Below, one piece after another: positions 62,840 through 64,000 of a DNA stretch of 64,000 bases. Under the pieces are notes generated by a model. The model did no database searches, was not told where the DNA came from, and saw only the letters and a program-made list of their open reading frames with translations. The stretch comes from Dirofilaria immitis (taxonomy: Eukaryota > Nematoda > Chromadorea > Rhabditida > Onchocercidae). Position 1 is the stretch's first letter. The number at the start of each line of letters is the position of its first letter. The stretch spans positions 51,793-115,792 of the forward strand of contig JAKNDB010000093.1 in assembly GCA_024305405.1 (NCBI GenBank), written 5' to 3'. The translations under genes were made by a program, and so were the position numbers.

Positions 62840-64000
62840 TGATAATAATGATAGTGATGATTTGTACAAGCAAAGTTTTGGCTGAGATAATCATCTAATT
62901 CATTCCATGTTAATTTTTAAGCCGGCAAATTACTTTCAATAATATTTTCGATGCTAAAATGATATATAATTCTCTTTTATTACTTCTATTTATTGTTGTA
63001 TAGTTTCAGTCGCTTCAATAATTGTCTTCTAGTCTTTTTTCTGATGATTCGCAGCTTGTTATAGCGTGATCTTTTTATGGTGAGCGATTTGCCGAATTTG
63101 TAGTTAGTATTCTCGTTATGACATTATGGTCTTTTTTTTTTTTTTTAGCTATATCAAAAATTCAACAATTCTCTTTTTGTAAGAGATGAGAATAAGAAAC
63201 GCAGGTACGAAGTAACAACTCGATAAAGTAATGAAATACTTCACGAGTATTATTATCGTAAAAAAACATGTTAATGCACACGATACACTAACAATAGCAT
63301 TAGGATAAAAATAAAAAGATAGTATTGACAAAAATTTGATATCGTTAATAGTGAAAAAGATTCAGTTTACAACAAGTGCACTCTTTTTTTATTTATGGTA
63401 ACGATGTTTACAATTTTTATTATCAATAGCATTCCTTTGATATAGAGAATCAAAAAAAAAAACAATAAATGTAACATAAAAAATTTTATAATTTATTATA
63501 CAACAATTGATTATATTAATTAAGCATTTTGTTTAACTAAAAGATTAATAAATATATGTTTACTTACAAATTTTACATATTCTATAAAAAAGTTTTGATA
63601 AAAACAATTATATCATTTTCGTAAATTTAAAATGATTAATTAGAAAGGTAATATATGTTTTACAGTTAGTTATATTAGAATTTTAGATAAAAAGTTGTTA
63701 GTGATTTATTTATTCAGAGTTAAATTTTAGAATTTTATTGGAGTTTATTTATTTTGAAATTTTATACTATGATTTGTGAATTTTATACTACAAATCAATT
63801 GTTAAATTTGAGATGACATGATAATATCTAAATTATCCCATATCTTTATATTCTAAAGTATTTCAATTATTGTGACAGTATTGCCTTTTAGACAAAACAT
63901 CAGATAATTTAATTTCTGAATGCTATGTTTCGAAAATCGTTGATTTGATTTGATAAGATTTTTAAGAGTTGTATTTGGTGGAAGATTAAAGAATTCTCCT
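62840..64000 (-). repeat. Right arm of the long inverted repeat (runs off the window)
   Basis: Reverse complement of 55648-56810. Its inner edge begins in an AAT/GAT microsatellite at about 62814-62858. A 60-codon hydrophobic frame on the minus strand (63149-63331) with two membrane-like stretches is open here but broken by one base in a T run in the left arm (near 56330). At least one arm therefore carries a length error or mutation. Confidence 0.93.
63853..64000 (-). other. Partial second copy of the 55.4-kb open frame
   Basis: The last 48 codons of the open frame at 55382-55795, ending in the same TAG (63853-63855), are repeated here in mirror orientation. The 5' half would lie beyond the window. 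Whether a full second copy exists tells where the outer edge of the repeat falls. Confidence 0.6.

Noticed and set aside
55648..64000. Classical DNA transposon with terminal inverted repeats
   Set aside because: I see no transposase, no integrase or polymerase frame in the spacer and no target-site duplication, and the outer end lies outside the window, so the repeat is reported without an element name.

Overview
This is AT-rich nuclear DNA from a nematode, most likely a filarial or other clade III species. The evidence is the set of orthologues (KIF4/KLP-19, POLQ-1, CEH-10, BUD-31, RPL-21, PRP-3), many small exons with GT-AG introns ending in TTTCAG or TTTTAG, and several starts that lie just after a TTTTCAG-like acceptor, as expected for spliced-leader addition. 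From memory, the C. elegans orthologues of all six genes are on chromosome III, and polq-1 and ceh-10 sit side by side on cosmid W03A3. The window therefore looks like a piece of the ancestral chromosome III linkage group.

Layout. Positions 31-7059 (+): a KIF4-type chromokinesin. Positions 8703-33852 (+): DNA polymerase theta in about 26 exons. Its 8-kb intron (12461-20469) holds a complete five-exon CEH-10/VSX homeobox gene on the opposite strand (16069-18843). Positions 33853-36816: AT-rich spacer with two degenerate repeats. Positions 36817-38034 (+): BUD31 splicing factor. Positions 38942-39393 (-): a two-exon gene of about 65 codons matching UQCR10, easily missed. Positions 41096-42189 (+): RPL21. 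Positions 42755-46735 (+): PRP3 of the U4/U6 snRNP. Positions 47717-51135 (+): a multi-exon gene I cannot name. After 51 kb the density drops: weak exon candidates on the minus strand near 54 kb, a 137-codon ORF at 55.4 kb, an aspartic-protease-like gene that has lost its catalytic motifs (57581-59977, -) and a tiny three-exon gene (61721-62600, -).

The last two genes lie in the roughly 6-kb spacer of a nearly perfect inverted repeat. Its arms are at about 55648-56810 and 62840-64000, each at least 1.16 kb, and the right arm runs off the window. The arm differences I found are lengths of homopolymer runs.

One pattern affects the reading of everything here. In nearly every conserved gene (klp-19, polq-1, ceh-10, rpl-21, prp-3 and the unnamed gene) the frame breaks by one base at or beside a short homopolymer while the splice sites and the homology on both sides stay intact. 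I count about 15 such breaks, almost all missing one base. I read these as uncorrected long-read consensus errors and not as pseudogenes, so CDS spans below are gene extents and do not translate cleanly from the sequence as given.

Functionally the genes are mostly housekeeping: chromosome segregation, end-joining repair, spliceosome assembly (BUD31, PRP3), the ribosome and respiratory complex III. One neuronal homeobox regulator is embedded among them. I see no tRNA, rRNA, CRISPR array or bacterial-type operon, and I cannot point to a clearly new molecular system. The best leads are the inverted repeat with its protease-like pseudoenzyme, the nested homeobox gene with decaying copies of its own exon, and the promoter motif shared by bud-31 and rpl-21.
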